In this document: piece by piece, positions 46,954 through 56,593 of the stretch
How positions within the stretch are numbered: the stretch's first letter is position 1
Layout of the letters: every line of letters starts with the position of its first letter
NCBI RefSeq assembly: GCF_024171485.1
Contig: NZ_JALJZX010000003.1
Location: 186,001-250,000 of the forward strand
Length of the DNA: 64,000 bases
Source of the DNA: Chryseobacterium sp. HSC-36S06
GTDB taxonomy: Bacteria > Bacteroidota > Bacteroidia > Flavobacteriales > Weeksellaceae
Direction: 5' to 3'
The notes under the pieces: generated by a model
Seen by the model: the letters and a program-made list of their open reading frames with translations, nothing else
What the model was told of the DNA's origin: nothing
Databases searched by the model: none
Program-made: the position numbers and the translations under genes

Positions 46954-47355
46954 TTATTTAATGTCTTTAGTGCCTAAAATTAACGTAATGTGGTTTGATC
47001 TTTTTCTGATTCTGTGCCCTCTACCTTGTGGTGCAGGTCTCAGTCTCTTCAATTGTCTTGCACTATCAACCATAATTTCTTTTACGATTAAGTTTGCCTC
47101 CTCGATATCAGCTCCTTCATTTTTTGTCTGCCAGTTAGCCATTGCAGAAAGAAGAACTTTCTCCAATTTGTTGGAAGCTTCTTTTTTAGAAAACTTCAGG
47201 ATTGCTAAGGCTTTATCTACTTCTACTCCTCTGATGATATCAGCAACCAATCTCATCTTTCTTGGGGAAGACGGGCAATCATTATGTAACGATTTAGCCA
47301 CATCCTGGTTTGCTATTTTACGTGCCAATGCACTTTCTCTTTTTCTTGATCCCAT
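46954..47355 (-). CDS. rplV: 50S ribosomal protein L22
   Basis: Lines the peptide exit tunnel with a long beta-hairpin. 133 residues; the body has [31 protein letters not shown], and the hairpin tip lies in [30 protein letters not shown] near 100. No deletion in the loop linked to macrolide resistance is evident. Two bases after rpsS. Confidence 0.96.
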   Translation of the reverse strand: MGSRKRESALARKIANQDVAKSLHNDCPSSPRKMRLVADIIRGVEVDKALAILKFSKKEASNKLEKVLLSAMANWQTKNEGADIEEANLIVKEIMVDSARQLKRLRPAPQGRGHRIRKRSNHITLILGTKDIK

Positions 47356-47357
47356 GA

Positions 47358-47636
47358 TTATCTACCTCCTTTATTTTTGTTACCACCGTGACCTCTGAAA
47401 GATCTTGTCGGAGAAAATTCGCCTAACTTGTGACCTACCATGTTTTCAGTTACATAAACCGGGATAAAAGATTTACCGTTGTGTACTGCGATGGTTTGTC
47501 CTACGAAGTCTGGAGAGATCATTGACGCTCGAGACCAAGTTTTGATTACTGTCTTTTTATTAGACTCTATATTTGCCTGAACCTTCTTATCTAAAGTATG
47601 ATGAATGAAAGGTCCTTTCTTAAGTGATCTTGCCAT
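47358..47636 (-). CDS. rpsS: 30S ribosomal protein S19
   Basis: Head protein bound with S13 near the A site. 92 residues with the family opening [44 protein letters not shown] near 32, and the [18 protein letters not shown] ending. Between rplB and rplV with two-base gaps on each side. Confidence 0.97.
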   Translation of the reverse strand: MARSLKKGPFIHHTLDKKVQANIESNKKTVIKTWSRASMISPDFVGQTIAVHNGKSFIPVYVTENMVGHKLGEFSPTRSFRGHGGNKNKGGR

Positions 47637-47638
47637 AA

Positions 47639-48460
47639 TTATTTTCTTTTAGATACGATAAATCGGTTAGACGCTTTGTTTTTCTTTCTTGTTTTGTAAC
47701 CTTTAGCCGGCATACCGTTTCTAGATCTTGGGTGACCTCCAGATGAACGTCCTTCACCACCTCCCATTGGGTGATCAACTGGGTTCATTACTACTGGTCT
47801 TGTTCTAGGTCTTCTGCCTAACCATCTGCTTCTACCTGCTTTACCTGAAACAGTAAGCTGGTGATCGCCGTTAGATACAGATCCAATCATCGCCATACAT
47901 TCAGTAAGGATCATTCTGGATTCTCCTGAAGGTAATTTCACGATCGCGTATTTACCGTCTCTTGAAGTTAACTGTGCTGAAGATCCTGCACTTCTTGCCA
48001 TAACTGCTCCCTGACCAGGTCTCAGTTCGATACAAGAAACAACAGTTCCTAAAGGAATGTTCTTCAATTTCATTGCATTACCTACATTAGGTTCTGCAGT
48101 ATCCGCTGAGATTACTTTCTGGTCTACTTTGATACCGTTTGGAGCGATGATGTATCTCTTCTCTCCATCTGTGTACTCAACTAGCGCGATGAAAGCTGTT
48201 CTGTTTGGATCGTACTCTACAGTTTTTACCGTTCCTTCAACATCAAACTTGTTTCTTTTGAAGTCGATAATTCTGTATTTTTGTTTGTGTCCACCTCCGG
48301 TGTAACGCATGGTCATTTTACCAGTATTGTTACGACCACCTGACTTTTTAATACCAACGGTTAGAGACTTCTCTGGTTTGTTGGTAGTAATTTCCTCAAA
48401 GTTGTTAACAACTCTGAATCTCTGTCCCGGGGTGATAGGTTTTAATTTTCTAACAGACAT
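47639..48460 (-). CDS. rplB: 50S ribosomal protein L2
   Basis: Essential for subunit joining and close to the peptidyl-transferase centre. 273 residues; [25 protein letters not shown] near 35 and the key C-terminal [24 protein letters not shown] near 222, which includes the conserved His reported as important for activity. Follows rplW by 17 bases. Confidence 0.97.
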   Translation of the reverse strand: MSVRKLKPITPGQRFRVVNNFEEITTNKPEKSLTVGIKKSGGRNNTGKMTMRYTGGGHKQKYRIIDFKRNKFDVEGTVKTVEYDPNRTAFIALVEYTDGEKRYIIAPNGIKVDQKVISADTAEPNVGNAMKLKNIPLGTVVSCIELRPGQGAVMARSAGSSAQLTSRDGKYAIVKLPSGESRMILTECMAMIGSVSNGDHQLTVSGKAGRSRWLGRRPRTRPVVMNPVDHPMGGGEGRSSGGHPRSRNGMPAKGYKTRKKNKASNRFIVSKRK

Positions 48461-48477
48461 TACTATTGATTATTTAA

Positions 48478-48768
48478 TTAATTCGTTGCAAAAATATCAA
48501 TCACTTCACCTTCTGCAAGGGAAACAACTGCTTTCTTCATTTTGTTGGTTTTCCCAACCTGTAGTCCTTTTTTGGTGTGTTTCGATGAAACTTTAGGAGC
48601 GTAAATCATTGTTCTTACGTCTGCTACTTTTACACCATAAGCCTCTTCTACCGCTTTTTTGATCTGGATTTTATTCGCTTTCGTATTCACGAAAAAAGAA
48701 TAAGCTCCTCTCAAATCTGTAAGATAGTTTGCTTTTTCTGAAATGATAGGTTTAATAATAATAGACAT
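48478..48768 (-). CDS. rplW: 50S ribosomal protein L23
   Basis: Tunnel-exit protein that docks trigger factor and SRP. 96 residues: MSIIIKPIISEKANYLTDLRGAYSFFVNTKANKIQIKKAVEEAYGVKV, then the short loop and KKAVVSLAEGEVIDIFAT end. Three bases after rplD. Confidence 0.95.
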   Translation of the reverse strand: MSIIIKPIISEKANYLTDLRGAYSFFVNTKANKIQIKKAVEEAYGVKVADVRTMIYAPKVSSKHTKKGLQVGKTNKMKKAVVSLAEGEVIDIFATN

Positions 48769-48771
48769 GAT

Positions 48772-49401
48772 TTATTTTCTTAAGTTTTCCTGAAATTTTT
48801 CGATAGCACCTTCTAAAAATACAATCTCGCCAGCGTGTACCAAATCATAAGAACTGATCTCGTTATAAGTCAATACTGTAGTTTTAGGTAAGTTTCTGGA
48901 TGACAGATATACATTTTTGTTAGCTTCAGGTAAAATATATAATGATTTTTTACCTTCAAATCCTAATGCGTTGTTCAGTGTGATAAATTCTTTAGTTTTC
49001 GGAGCTTCAAAGTTGAAAGCTTCTAAAACTTTAATAGAATTGTCTCTCATTTTCTGAGAAAGCACAGATTTTTTCGCTAATCTTTTCAAAGCTTTGTTCA
49101 GTTTGAATCTGTAGTCTCTTGGTTTTGGACCAAAAACTCTACCTCCACCTCTGAAAGTTGGCGATTTGATATCACCGTATCTTGCAGAACCAGAACCTTT
49201 TTGCTTTTTAAGTTTCTTGGTAGAAGCGGTAATTTCGCTTCTTTCTTTTGATTTATGTGTTCCTTGTCTTTGTGCAGCAAGGTATTGTTTCACTTCTAAG
49301 TAAACCGCGTGCTGGTTAGGCTCAATTCCGAAGATTGCTTCGTCTAACTGAACTGTTCTTCCGGTTTCTTTTCCTGATGTATTAAATACTACTAGTTCCA
49401 T
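48772..49401 (-). CDS. rplD: 50S ribosomal protein L4
   Basis: Tunnel-lining protein; in E. coli it also represses its own operon. 209 residues: the extended loop [33 protein letters not shown] near 72, followed by [30 protein letters not shown]. Its first 10 bases overlap the end of rplC, pointing to coupled translation. Confidence 0.96.
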   Translation of the reverse strand: MELVVFNTSGKETGRTVQLDEAIFGIEPNQHAVYLEVKQYLAAQRQGTHKSKERSEITASTKKLKKQKGSGSARYGDIKSPTFRGGGRVFGPKPRDYRFKLNKALKRLAKKSVLSQKMRDNSIKVLEAFNFEAPKTKEFITLNNALGFEGKKSLYILPEANKNVYLSSRNLPKTTVLTYNEISSYDLVHAGEIVFLEGAIEKFQENLRK

Positions 49402-50018
49402 TTTCTGATAATTACATAAGAATTTTTTGCTCCCGGAACAGCACCTTTTACTACTAAAAGATTTTGCTCTTCATCTACTCTTAACACCTGAAGGTTTTGT
49501 ACGGTAACTTGCTTACCACCCATTCTACCAGCCATACGCATTCCTTTGAATACTCTAGACGGGTCGGAACCTGCACCAATAGAACCTGGGGCTCTAAGTC
49601 TGTTGTGCTGTCCGTGAGTTGCCTGCATTACACCACCAAAGTTGTGTCTTTTAACAACACCCTGGAAACCTTTACCTTTTGAAGTTCCTGTTACGTCAAC
49701 AAATTCGCCTTGTGCAAACAGATTAACTTTCACTTCATCTCCTACGCTTAAAGTGTCTACGAATTCGTTGTAGAATTCTACCAACTTAGCTTTTGGAGCA
49801 GAACCAGCCTTTTTAAAGTGGCCGGCTAACGCTTTACCAACGTTCTTTTCACTCTTGTCATCGAAACCTAGCTGAGCAGCTTTGTACCCATCTTTTTCTA
49901 CGGTTCTGACCTGTAAAACCGAGCAAGGACCAGCCTGAATAACTGTACACGGCATGTTTTTGCCGTTTTCGTCAAACAAGGAAGTCATCCCGATTTTTTT
50001 ACCAATAATACCTGACAT
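49392..50018 (-). CDS. rplC: 50S ribosomal protein L3
   Basis: Assembly initiator for the 50S subunit, reaching toward the peptidyl-transferase centre. 208 residues: [32 protein letters not shown], and [21 protein letters not shown] near 110 with the Gln that is methylated in other bacteria. Here rplC is the first gene of the S10-type run, because rpsJ lies about 9.8 kb away in the str operon. A two-element promoter precedes it by about 95 bases, with a leader holding a mini-ORF and a hairpin. Confidence 0.97.
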   Translation of the reverse strand: MSGIIGKKIGMTSLFDENGKNMPCTVIQAGPCSVLQVRTVEKDGYKAAQLGFDDKSEKNVGKALAGHFKKAGSAPKAKLVEFYNEFVDTLSVGDEVKVNLFAQGEFVDVTGTSKGKGFQGVVKRHNFGGVMQATHGQHNRLRAPGSIGAGSDPSRVFKGMRMAGRMGGKQVTVQNLQVLRVDEEQNLLVVKGAVPGAKNSYVIIRKWN

Positions 50019-50059
50019 TATTTATATATTATATTAAGTTCACGTTTGTCAATCGAGGT

Positions 50060-50112
50060 TTAGGTGATTTCTATTTCTGAAATAGGCATACTTCTTCCCT
50101 AAATTGAGTGTG
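50060..50112 (-). promoter_or_regulatory. rplC leader with a 9-codon upstream ORF and hairpin
   Basis: The minus strand after the -7 box reads GCACAC, then ATTTAGGGAA, nearly as in the rplM leader. An ATG at 50089 opens a nine-codon frame (MPISEIEIT, stop at 50060-50062). CTATTTC (50071-50077) and GAAATAG (50079-50085) can pair and overlap this mini-ORF. A regulatory role is inference. Confidence 0.4.
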
Positions 50113-50143
50113 CAAATGTATGAAGTTTTTTTGAATTGACAAA
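50113..50143 (-). promoter_or_regulatory. Promoter of the rplC (S10/spc/alpha) transcript
   Basis: On the minus strand TACATTTG (50113-50120) fits -7 and TTTG (50140-50143) fits -33, with a 19-base spacer. It lies 94 bases before the rplC ATG. Confidence 0.78.
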
Positions 50144-50172
50144 CAGAGAGTTAAAAATATTTTGCGAAAAAT

Positions 50173-50200
50173 GCAAAAAACTTCAGCGGCGGCTGAAGTT
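50173..50200 (-). terminator. Terminator of the iron permease gene
   Basis: AACTTCAGC (50179-50187) and GCTGAAGTT (50192-50200) are perfect 9-base arms with a GGCG loop, followed by a T-run on the minus strand. It separates this unit from the rplC promoter. Confidence 0.88.
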
Positions 50201-50280
50201 CTGAAAGTCATTGATTATTAAAGCAAAAGGATTTCGCTGATTTTTTGTGATTATTGTTTTTTTTGATGTTGAAAAGAGTT

Positions 50281-50763
50281 TTATTTATCTTCCTCTTCAA
50301 TCTGCTGATGAATGATCTTATTGCGCATTTTATGCTCGTGGTTATCTTCGGCGGCATCTATGGAATGCGATTGGTGAATATCCGTATCCTCTTCTGCCAA
50401 ATCGGAAAGTTTCTGATAATAGCGGTGGAGTTTATCGAGCTCCTTTTCTGTAAGGTCTTCAATATCCACAATTCTGTTGCTCGCTTTCTCGTGGGCGGCG
50501 ATAAGTTCATTCAGTTTAATCTGTATGGCTTTGGAGTCTTTATTCTGTGCTTTCTGAATGAGGAAAACCATGAGAAACGTAACAATGGTTGTTCCTGTAT
50601 TAATTACAAGCTGCCATGTTTCGGAAAATTTAAAAATGGGACCTGTTCCTGCCCAAATCATTATTAAAGCCAATGCAATTAAAAAAGCAGACGGACTGCC
50701 AGCTGCAGCAGTTGACCAGTCGGAAAAACGATCGAAGAAACTTTTATTTTCACTTGTCTCCAT
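50281..50763 (-). CDS. Low-affinity iron permease family protein
   Basis: Membrane protein of 160 residues with two helices (about 25-43 and 52-70: FLIALALIMIWAGTG; IVTFLMVFLIQKAQN). The conserved family segment FSDWSTAAAGSPSAF precedes them, and IQKAQNKDSKAIQIKLNELIAA follows the second helix. The tail is acidic and His-rich (HQSHSIDAAEDNHEHK) and might bind metal. The family is named for yeast Fet4-like low-affinity uptake, but the bacterial members are poorly tested. It starts three bases after the stop of a truncated frame (50767-50967), as if it had been second in an operon. Confidence 0.8.
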   Translation of the reverse strand: METSENKSFFDRFSDWSTAAAGSPSAFLIALALIMIWAGTGPIFKFSETWQLVINTGTTIVTFLMVFLIQKAQNKDSKAIQIKLNELIAAHEKASNRIVDIEDLTEKELDKLHRYYQKLSDLAEEDTDIHQSHSIDAAEDNHEHKMRNKIIHQQIEEEDK

Positions 50764-50766
50764 TTC

Positions 50767-50967
50767 TTATTTATTTTTCTTAATCGGATAAATTAAAGTG
50801 TTATTAATCTGAATAGGATTTCTCCTGCGGAGCATCTCCTGAAAAGTCTCGATAAGTTCATCAAACTTTTTCACACTTTTCACCTGTGTTCCCATTACCA
50901 TAAATGTGCCGTAACCGTTATTGTTTTTATCGGACGTTGCTGTACTGTATTTACTAAAATATTTACT
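50767..50967 (-). pseudogene. Remnant C-terminal frame upstream of the iron permease
   Basis: A frame of 66 codons bounded by stops reads like a normal protein end (STATSDKNNNGYGTFMVMG, VKSVKKFDELIETFQEML, RRRNPIQINNTLIYPIKKNK). The first ATG comes only at about codon 23. Its stop lies three bases before the permease ATG, typical of coupled genes. This suggests a gene whose 5' part has been lost. A short 44-residue gene from the internal ATG is the alternative. The family is not recognised. Confidence 0.4.
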
Positions 50968-51192
50968 TTAAAAGTAGTTCGTGAAAAGAGCTCTGATTAG
51001 TAAACCTAAAACCATCAATAATTATTTTTTAATGTATTTTTACGCTCGAAATTTCACCTGTCTAATTAAATTTTCATCCATTTGAATTTAGCTTTACCAT
51101 TAAGAAACTTAAAGATGCTTTTTTTAGGTTTTGTATTCTTCAGCCTGCACTCTTGACGAACTTTATCAACAATCATCTTTGCAATAAATAAT

Positions 51193-51219
51193 AAGTCCGC
51201 TTCAGTTTGAAGCGGACTT
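51193..51219 (-). terminator. Terminator of the large T9SS protease gene
   Basis: AAGTCCGCTTCA (51193-51204) pairs perfectly with TGAAGCGGACTT (51208-51219). The following minus-strand T-run is interrupted. Confidence 0.7.
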
Positions 51220-51251
51220 GTCTTATCTTAAAAATTTGGTTTTTTCAGTAA

Positions 51252-54200
51252 TTACTTTTTAATCACTTTTTTAATGATTTCCCGGTTTCCGGAAGTGAGT
51301 TTTACTGTATACACACCTGTCGGAAACTGCTGTGCATTGATGCTGAATTCTTTGGCATTTAGGTTTTTATTAAAAATTAAACTGCCCGTAGCCGAATAAA
51401 TTTTAATATTGGTAATCATTGCATCATTCTTCACATAAAGCACATCTCTGAAAGGGCTTGGATAGATCACCGCTGCATTATTAACATCCTGAGATGTACC
51501 TAAAACCGCCTCTATGGTAATATTAAACTCTGCCCCCATCGATCTGCAGGTACCGTTGGATGAAACCGGATAGTATTTTCCTGTCACCAAAGTATGGTCA
51601 TTTGCCAATGGATTTACATTATCATATGCATCACTTTGGGTTGCATACCATTTGACGTTATCGGGATTTGAGATCTCAATATCTGAGACTTTAGACCCAA
51701 AAGGCAATGTTTGGTTAGTATTTCCCGTAGGTGCAGCGGGATAAGCTTTTATATTCAGTGCCACAAAAGATGTTCTTACAGACTCGCAGTTATTAGTTCT
51801 TCTGCTTGCGTAATAGGTAACACCTTCTTTCACAATGGTAGAGGACTCCAGTTGATTACCGCCAACCGCTGCGTCATACCATCTTACCTCTCCCGTGCCC
51901 GAAACAACTACATTACTTAAGCTTAAAGTTCCTTCGCAAGCGGCGGCAGGCTGAGTTATAGCCGGTGCAGCAGGTATATCATAAAAGTTTGTCGCGATAA
52001 ATATGGCTCTAGGCGACTCGCAGCCATTTGGATTTTGACTAACGTAGTAAGTTTCATTAGGTTCGATAACTGTATTTGCCGGTAATACATTGCCACCCGT
52101 AGCAGCATTGTACCATTTAAGATTGCTACCTGTAACGCTTAGCTGAGCCAATGTGAACTGACCAGCACACGTTGCAGATGGTTGTGTCACTACAGGTGCG
52201 GCAGGTAGATCATAGAATTTATTCGCGGTAAAAGCAGCTCTTGCCGATTCGCAACCGTTAGGGTTTTGGCTAACGTAATAGGTTATGTTACGTTCAATAA
52301 CTGTGGTTGCAGGTAAAACATTCCCACCTGTAGCGGCACTGTACCATTTATGATTGCTACCGGCGACGCTTAGCTGATCCAAAGTGACCTGACCCGCGCA
52401 GATTACTGCAGGCTGTGTAACCGCTGGTGCGGAAGGAACAGCAACAATACTGACTTTTACAGGAACAAGACTACTGGCACAACCGCCGTTATCCACTTTA
52501 GTAATGTAATAAGTCTGACCATTGGTAAGAGTTGCGGTGGAGGCCAAAGGATCATAAGCTGTAGTGCTTGCATACACCAATATCGTCGGTGAGTTTATTT
52601 TAGATATTAAATCACTTACTTTATTTACACCACAGAGCACGATCGTCTGGTTCGCCGTAACCGGCGCGGATATTGTACATTGTCTTTCGGCTGCGCCCAG
52701 GTCGATAGTGGTATTTACGATTCTCGTTTTAGCTTCAACATCCTTCTGGGATTTTAAAATATTGGCAGACACATCTATGTAAAGCTCATTTTTACCTTTG
52801 TTTATCGCTGGGCTTGAACTGGACAATCTAAAGGTATTCTCCAGTTGCGGATTTTGATTGTAAGTATCGATTCCTTTTGTATAGTATTGGAAAATATTAG
52901 ACTTAATATTGCTGCTGTTTCTGGTAGAGAAATCACTCTCAGAAAAATTGAAAGAAAACTCACTGTTTAATGTTCCGCTATTATTGGTGCTCGTATTATT
53001 GTAAAAAATATTATTAGAGAACTTCACCGTAATATTATGATTAAAACGGATCGCACCACCATCGCTTGCTTTATTATTAGCAATTGTACAGTTGATCAAT
53101 GTTAGAAAGCCTCTGTTATTATTGGTATCTGTATATATTGCTGCACCATCGCCATTACTGCCGGCTTCATTCAGGGTGAAGACTACATTCTGAAAAACAG
53201 GTTTTGAGTCATTGAGCATATATACGGCACCGCCCCGGTTTACAGAATAATTATTTTTAAAAATGGAATTTGTAATAGCTGGAGATGAATTGTTCATCAG
53301 TATTCCGCCGCCATACCGGTGATCTATTGTTTGACCGTTGATGCTAAAACTGCCATCGTGTATTGCATTACCATTCATTATGGTAAATCCGTCAAGCAAA
53401 GCTGCTCCAACATCTCCTGCGCTTACTACTACATGCGCGCTTACTTTTCCGCCATCTAAAATTGTTTCATTTTGACCGGCTTTTCTTTGTTCCAGTCTTG
53501 TTTCATCACCATTGAAACCACCAAATATCTGTACATCCTTCACGAGCACAAAAGCTCTGTCTCTGGTAGCTCCGCCGCCATATTGATGAGTAGGAACGTG
53601 AGTGCCTTTTTGCACCCAAACCTGAACAGGTATAGTAGCATTAAAATTGCTTGCCGACTGGTTGTTGTGCAAATATTTTAATACATCGGTTAGATTACCT
53701 GCATTGGTCCAGGAAGTTCCGTCTCCGGTAGCTCCTGGTTTCACATAATAAATCCTTGAGCTGTTGAAACAGGTTCCAGCCGCTACATTGTTTCTGATTA
53801 CATTTCCCGGCTGCGTGCCAAATCCTAAGGACAGATTAATGCCCACGGAAGGTTGTGTGTGACAATAACTCATAATAGTTCCTCCATTAGCCGCAGGCAT
53901 AGGACCGTTTGGACACGTAATAGAAGTGTTCCAGGGATTGGCTTCCGATGACGCACACCCGTCAATTGCGGTATTATTACCATTCCAAAAGCAGGCCTGT
54001 GTATGAGGCGAACCAAGATTATGACCAATCTCGTGAGTGATCACTTCTACAGTCCAGGAATAAGTCGGAACATTTTTATAAGAATCCTGCAAGCCTGAAA
54101 ACGCGTGTTTGCTACTGCTGCTACAAGAACTATAGTAAGCAAGGCCTCCAAACTGAGATTTAAAGTTGACAAAGTGTGCCAAATCTCCGTCAAAGGTCGC

Positions 54201-55076
54201 TCGTTTTAGTCGGAATTTCGGCAATAAGGTACTGGAGCTGGTTTCGTTTGCATACGGATCTACAGTGGTCCATACGTAAACCTTGTGCAAATCTACCCGC
54301 AACCCTTCGTTATAATAGAGCGTACTTACATTATTGTGAACGGCATTGATCCAGTTCACGGTTTGTTCTACAGAACTTCCCTTGGCTTTGTAAATATCAT
54401 TGGCGACTTCATAATAAATTCTGACTCTTTTATTAGTATGCAATGCTTTGTCACCACTGATATTTTGTGTTGGATACACCGGCATAATTTCCTGGTCCTC
54501 GGGTGTGCCGCAAACAAAACCAAAGTTATCCTTCAATGAAGCGGATGAATAAAAAACATATTCATCAGAGTTTTTAGCTTTGGCCAAAACGATATTTCCG
54601 AGACTTGGCGAAGAAATAATACCTGCTACATAATCGTCAAAAATACTGAGCGTTACTGTAGAATGATGATCACCATCTATAATACCACGGTAATAAATCC
54701 CTGTGGAATATTTTTGAGTAGCGGAAACATTCGTTTCTACCAGGATATCATTTTGAGCAACCTTCAAAAGTTCTACATTAATGTTTCCTTTGTTAAATGG
54801 AAGAGTCAAACGGAAGGCCGCATCTTTAGTTTGAAAAAGAGAAGATAAGCTGGCTTTATTGAGTTCTAAAACGACACCTTCGGAAAAAGCGTCCTGATAC
54901 TTCTGCTGTTTATTAGCAACGGCCTGTGTAAATAAGGAGAGTGTTTTAAACGCATCCGATTTCCCCGCCTGTGATTTGTACGCGGAAATATCCTTAGCAA
55001 TCGGAGGTAACTCATGCTGAGCCCACATATATCCAAAGCTCAGGTGTATTACAATTAGTAATAGAATTTTTCTCAT
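51252..55076 (-). CDS. Giant secreted zinc metalloprotease with beta-helix, repeated Ig-like domains and T9SS sorting domain
   Basis: 1274 residues from ATG 55076 (MRKILLLIVIHLSFGYMWAQ signal peptide); an in-frame start nine codons earlier is less likely. Metzincin domain with HEIGHNLGSPH near 350 (HExxHxxGxxH) and Met-turn TIMSYCH near 402; a parallel beta-helix (about 450-790) with turns such as SSPAITNSIFKNN; then three to four ~80-residue domains with near-repeating sequence (VTQPSATCAGQFTLAQLSV, GSNLKWYNAATGG, YYVSQNPNGCESPR). The C-terminal sorting domain (about 1195-1274) reads IYPSPFRDVLYVKND ... IIKKVIKK. It is thus exported by the type IX system. Protease plus beta-helix could act on glycoprotein or matrix; substrate unknown. 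Confidence 0.88.
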   Translation of the reverse strand: MRKILLLIVIHLSFGYMWAQHELPPIAKDISAYKSQAGKSDAFKTLSLFTQAVANKQQKYQDAFSEGVVLELNKASLSSLFQTKDAAFRLTLPFNKGNINVELLKVAQNDILVETNVSATQKYSTGIYYRGIIDGDHHSTVTLSIFDDYVAGIISSPSLGNIVLAKAKNSDEYVFYSSASLKDNFGFVCGTPEDQEIMPVYPTQNISGDKALHTNKRVRIYYEVANDIYKAKGSSVEQTVNWINAVHNNVSTLYYNEGLRVDLHKVYVWTTVDPYANETSSSTLLPKFRLKRATFDGDLAHFVNFKSQFGGLAYYSSCSSSSKHAFSGLQDSYKNVPTYSWTVEVITHEIGHNLGSPHTQACFWNGNNTAIDGCASSEANPWNTSITCPNGPMPAANGGTIMSYCHTQPSVGINLSLGFGTQPGNVIRNNVAAGTCFNSSRIYYVKPGATGDGTSWTNAGNLTDVLKYLHNNQSASNFNATIPVQVWVQKGTHVPTHQYGGGATRDRAFVLVKDVQIFGGFNGDETRLEQRKAGQNETILDGGKVSAHVVVSAGDVGAALLDGFTIMNGNAIHDGSFSINGQTIDHRYGGGILMNNSSPAITNSIFKNNYSVNRGGAVYMLNDSKPVFQNVVFTLNEAGSNGDGAAIYTDTNNNRGFLTLINCTIANNKASDGGAIRFNHNITVKFSNNIFYNNTSTNNSGTLNSEFSFNFSESDFSTRNSSNIKSNIFQYYTKGIDTYNQNPQLENTFRLSSSSPAINKGKNELYIDVSANILKSQKDVEAKTRIVNTTIDLGAAERQCTISAPVTANQTIVLCGVNKVSDLISKINSPTILVYASTTAYDPLASTATLTNGQTYYITKVDNGGCASSLVPVKVSIVAVPSAPAVTQPAVICAGQVTLDQLSVAGSNHKWYSAATGGNVLPATTVIERNITYYVSQNPNGCESARAAFTANKFYDLPAAPVVTQPSATCAGQFTLAQLSVTGSNLKWYNAATGGNVLPANTVIEPNETYYVSQNPNGCESPRAIFIATNFYDIPAAPAITQPAAACEGTLSLSNVVVSGTGEVRWYDAAVGGNQLESSTIVKEGVTYYASRRTNNCESVRTSFVALNIKAYPAAPTGNTNQTLPFGSKVSDIEISNPDNVKWYATQSDAYDNVNPLANDHTLVTGKYYPVSSNGTCRSMGAEFNITIEAVLGTSQDVNNAAVIYPSPFRDVLYVKNDAMITNIKIYSATGSLIFNKNLNAKEFSINAQQFPTGVYTVKLTSGNREIIKKVIKK
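51960..52440. repeat. Coding tandem repeat of about 240 bases in the T9SS protease gene
   Basis: Two closely similar copies (about 51960-52200 and 52200-52440), with a more diverged partner to the left, encode the ~80-residue Ig-like domains; motifs such as YYVSQNPNGCES recur. Similarity at DNA level makes length variation by recombination possible. Confidence 0.7.
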
Positions 55077-55100
55077 AATAAGATATTTTTTAATCGCTGA

Positions 55101-55108
55101 CAAAACTA
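55101..55108 (-). promoter_or_regulatory. Promoter -7 box of the large protease gene
   Basis: The minus strand reads TAGTTTTG, 24 bases before the ATG at 55076; no -33 TTG at the usual distance. Confidence 0.45.
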
Positions 55109-55245
55109 ATGTTCATGACCAAAAACACCTAAAAACAGAAGGGGACAAATGGGGGACAAATTTTACACGGCTAATTAACAGATAATTACACTGCCGATTT
55201 TCCGGCTTTTAAAATCGAAAATTAGTGACAGTAAATCGTTTTTTC

Positions 55246-55276
55246 AAAAAAAATTCCCTCTTCTTGCGAAAAGGGA
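55246..55276 (-). terminator. Terminator of the TonB receptor - PepSY unit
   Basis: Minus-strand arms TCCCTTTTC and GAAGAGGGA (nine pairs) with loop GCAA, then a T8 run after one A. The hairpin differs from the one after rpsJ (59774-59795) by one loop base. Confidence 0.88.
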
Positions 55277-55314
55277 CGTAGATAAAATTAATTATTTATC
55301 AGGATCATTAACTT

Positions 55315-56517
55315 TTATCCTCCCTTCCGGAACTTGTTGAACCAGAAAATAAAACCCGTAACAGGAAGTGAAAAGCCGATAAAACAAATGATAAAATACA
55401 GAATTATACTTTTCAGTCCTAAAATCTCTCCTGTATGAAGCGGCTTGGCGAGTGACGTAAACTTTTTGTCGAGCGGTTTCTCCCAGAACAGTTCTTTCGA
55501 TTTTAACTCGCCGGTTTTGTCAAATGTGATCTGATCCGGCAACATAGCACCCAGCCAGTTATCGGTGTTGATTTTAGTTACCACAAACCGCGGGTTTTCT
55601 TTATTCGGAAGTTCGAGCGTTGTGGATGCCTTGTATGGCAGAATTTTATCCGCGGCAGCCATTATTTGGTTCAACGATGCAGTTTTTTCTTCCTTTAATG
55701 AATTTTTTTCTTTCTGACGGCTCAGCATATCATTAAAAATATCATCAAACGCGTTGTCTTCCTCCGCGCTGGCTGCGGCAGCATTGTTGGAGATTGGCTC
55801 CCCGCCCATTGAAATAATCAGCGCATTTTTCATCCACGGATAGGTTACATACAAGCCTGTAACCGCCATGAAAAGGAGTAGAATACAGGCATAAAAACCC
55901 ATTGTGTTATGCAGATCGTAATTTAAACGATGGAATTTAGCATTCACTTTTACAGTCAGAGCCTGCTTCAGATGCTTCAGTTTCTTCGGAATCCAGAGAA
56001 TAAACCCAGAAAAAAGCAGCACGCAGAACATAAGAACCGCAACGCCATTAATCTGACGGCCTACATTGCCCATCCCAAGATTTTTATGAATGTCCAGGAT
56101 AATTTCAAAAAACCGGTTCATGCTCACATCGCCGCTGCCAAGCTCCTTGCCGGTATACTGATTGAAATATCCCGCTCCACCCGCATCATCTCTACTATAG
56201 GCCACCACATAGCTGCGGCCGCTTTGCTCCGGAATTACAAGACTTGAAAGAACTTTATCCTCTTGAGCCAGCATCTGCTGAATTTCATCCGGTGATTTTG
56301 CAGATCCAGAGACGGATAAAAACACTTTATCCCTGTTAAGTAAATCGGTGAACTGGTTTTTGAAGGCATAAACGCAGCCGGAAAGACAAACCACGATAAT
56401 TACGATTGCAGACAGCAATCCGAACCAAAGATGCACAACGGCCATCACATATTTAAATCGCGACTCGTTCTTACGTCTTTTCCGAAGCAGTGTTTTCTTT
56501 AGGCGGGAACTTTTCAT
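55315..56517 (-). CDS. PepSY-associated membrane protein
   Basis: A 400-residue inner-membrane protein with four hydrophobic helices: near 25-48 (VVHLWFGLLSAIVIIVVCLSGCVYAF), 152-175, 208-230 and 368-390. A PepSY-like periplasmic domain precedes helix 2 and another soluble loop lies between helices 3 and 4, the layout of PepSY-associated TM proteins. Such proteins often sit beside TonB-dependent siderophore receptors and are thought to aid reductive release of iron from siderophores. Here it is third after the receptor and the LTxxQ lipoprotein on the same strand. Conserved His residues in the helices (KNLGMGN, HNTMGFY context) might bind haem; inference. Confidence 0.83.
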   Translation of the reverse strand: MKSSRLKKTLLRKRRKNESRFKYVMAVVHLWFGLLSAIVIIVVCLSGCVYAFKNQFTDLLNRDKVFLSVSGSAKSPDEIQQMLAQEDKVLSSLVIPEQSGRSYVVAYSRDDAGGAGYFNQYTGKELGSGDVSMNRFFEIILDIHKNLGMGNVGRQINGVAVLMFCVLLFSGFILWIPKKLKHLKQALTVKVNAKFHRLNYDLHNTMGFYACILLLFMAVTGLYVTYPWMKNALIISMGGEPISNNAAAASAEEDNAFDDIFNDMLSRQKEKNSLKEEKTASLNQIMAAADKILPYKASTTLELPNKENPRFVVTKINTDNWLGAMLPDQITFDKTGELKSKELFWEKPLDKKFTSLAKPLHTGEILGLKSIILYFIICFIGFSLPVTGFIFWFNKFRKGG

Positions 56518-56593
56518 AAATGCAGATTACTGAAAAAGCATTAAGACAGCAACTGCCTTAATGCCTGATTTAATTTAATTTGGTACTTCGAAA

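Larger units (their letters stand above)
50764..51251. other. 488-base stretch without an intact gene, between the permease and the T9SS protease
   Basis: It holds the remnant frame at 50767-50967, then AT-rich sequence. A 36-codon frame on the minus strand (51066-51176, MIVDKVRQECRLKNTKPKK onward) has no promoter that I can see and resembles nothing I know. The protease terminator is at 51193-51219. Confidence 0.5.
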
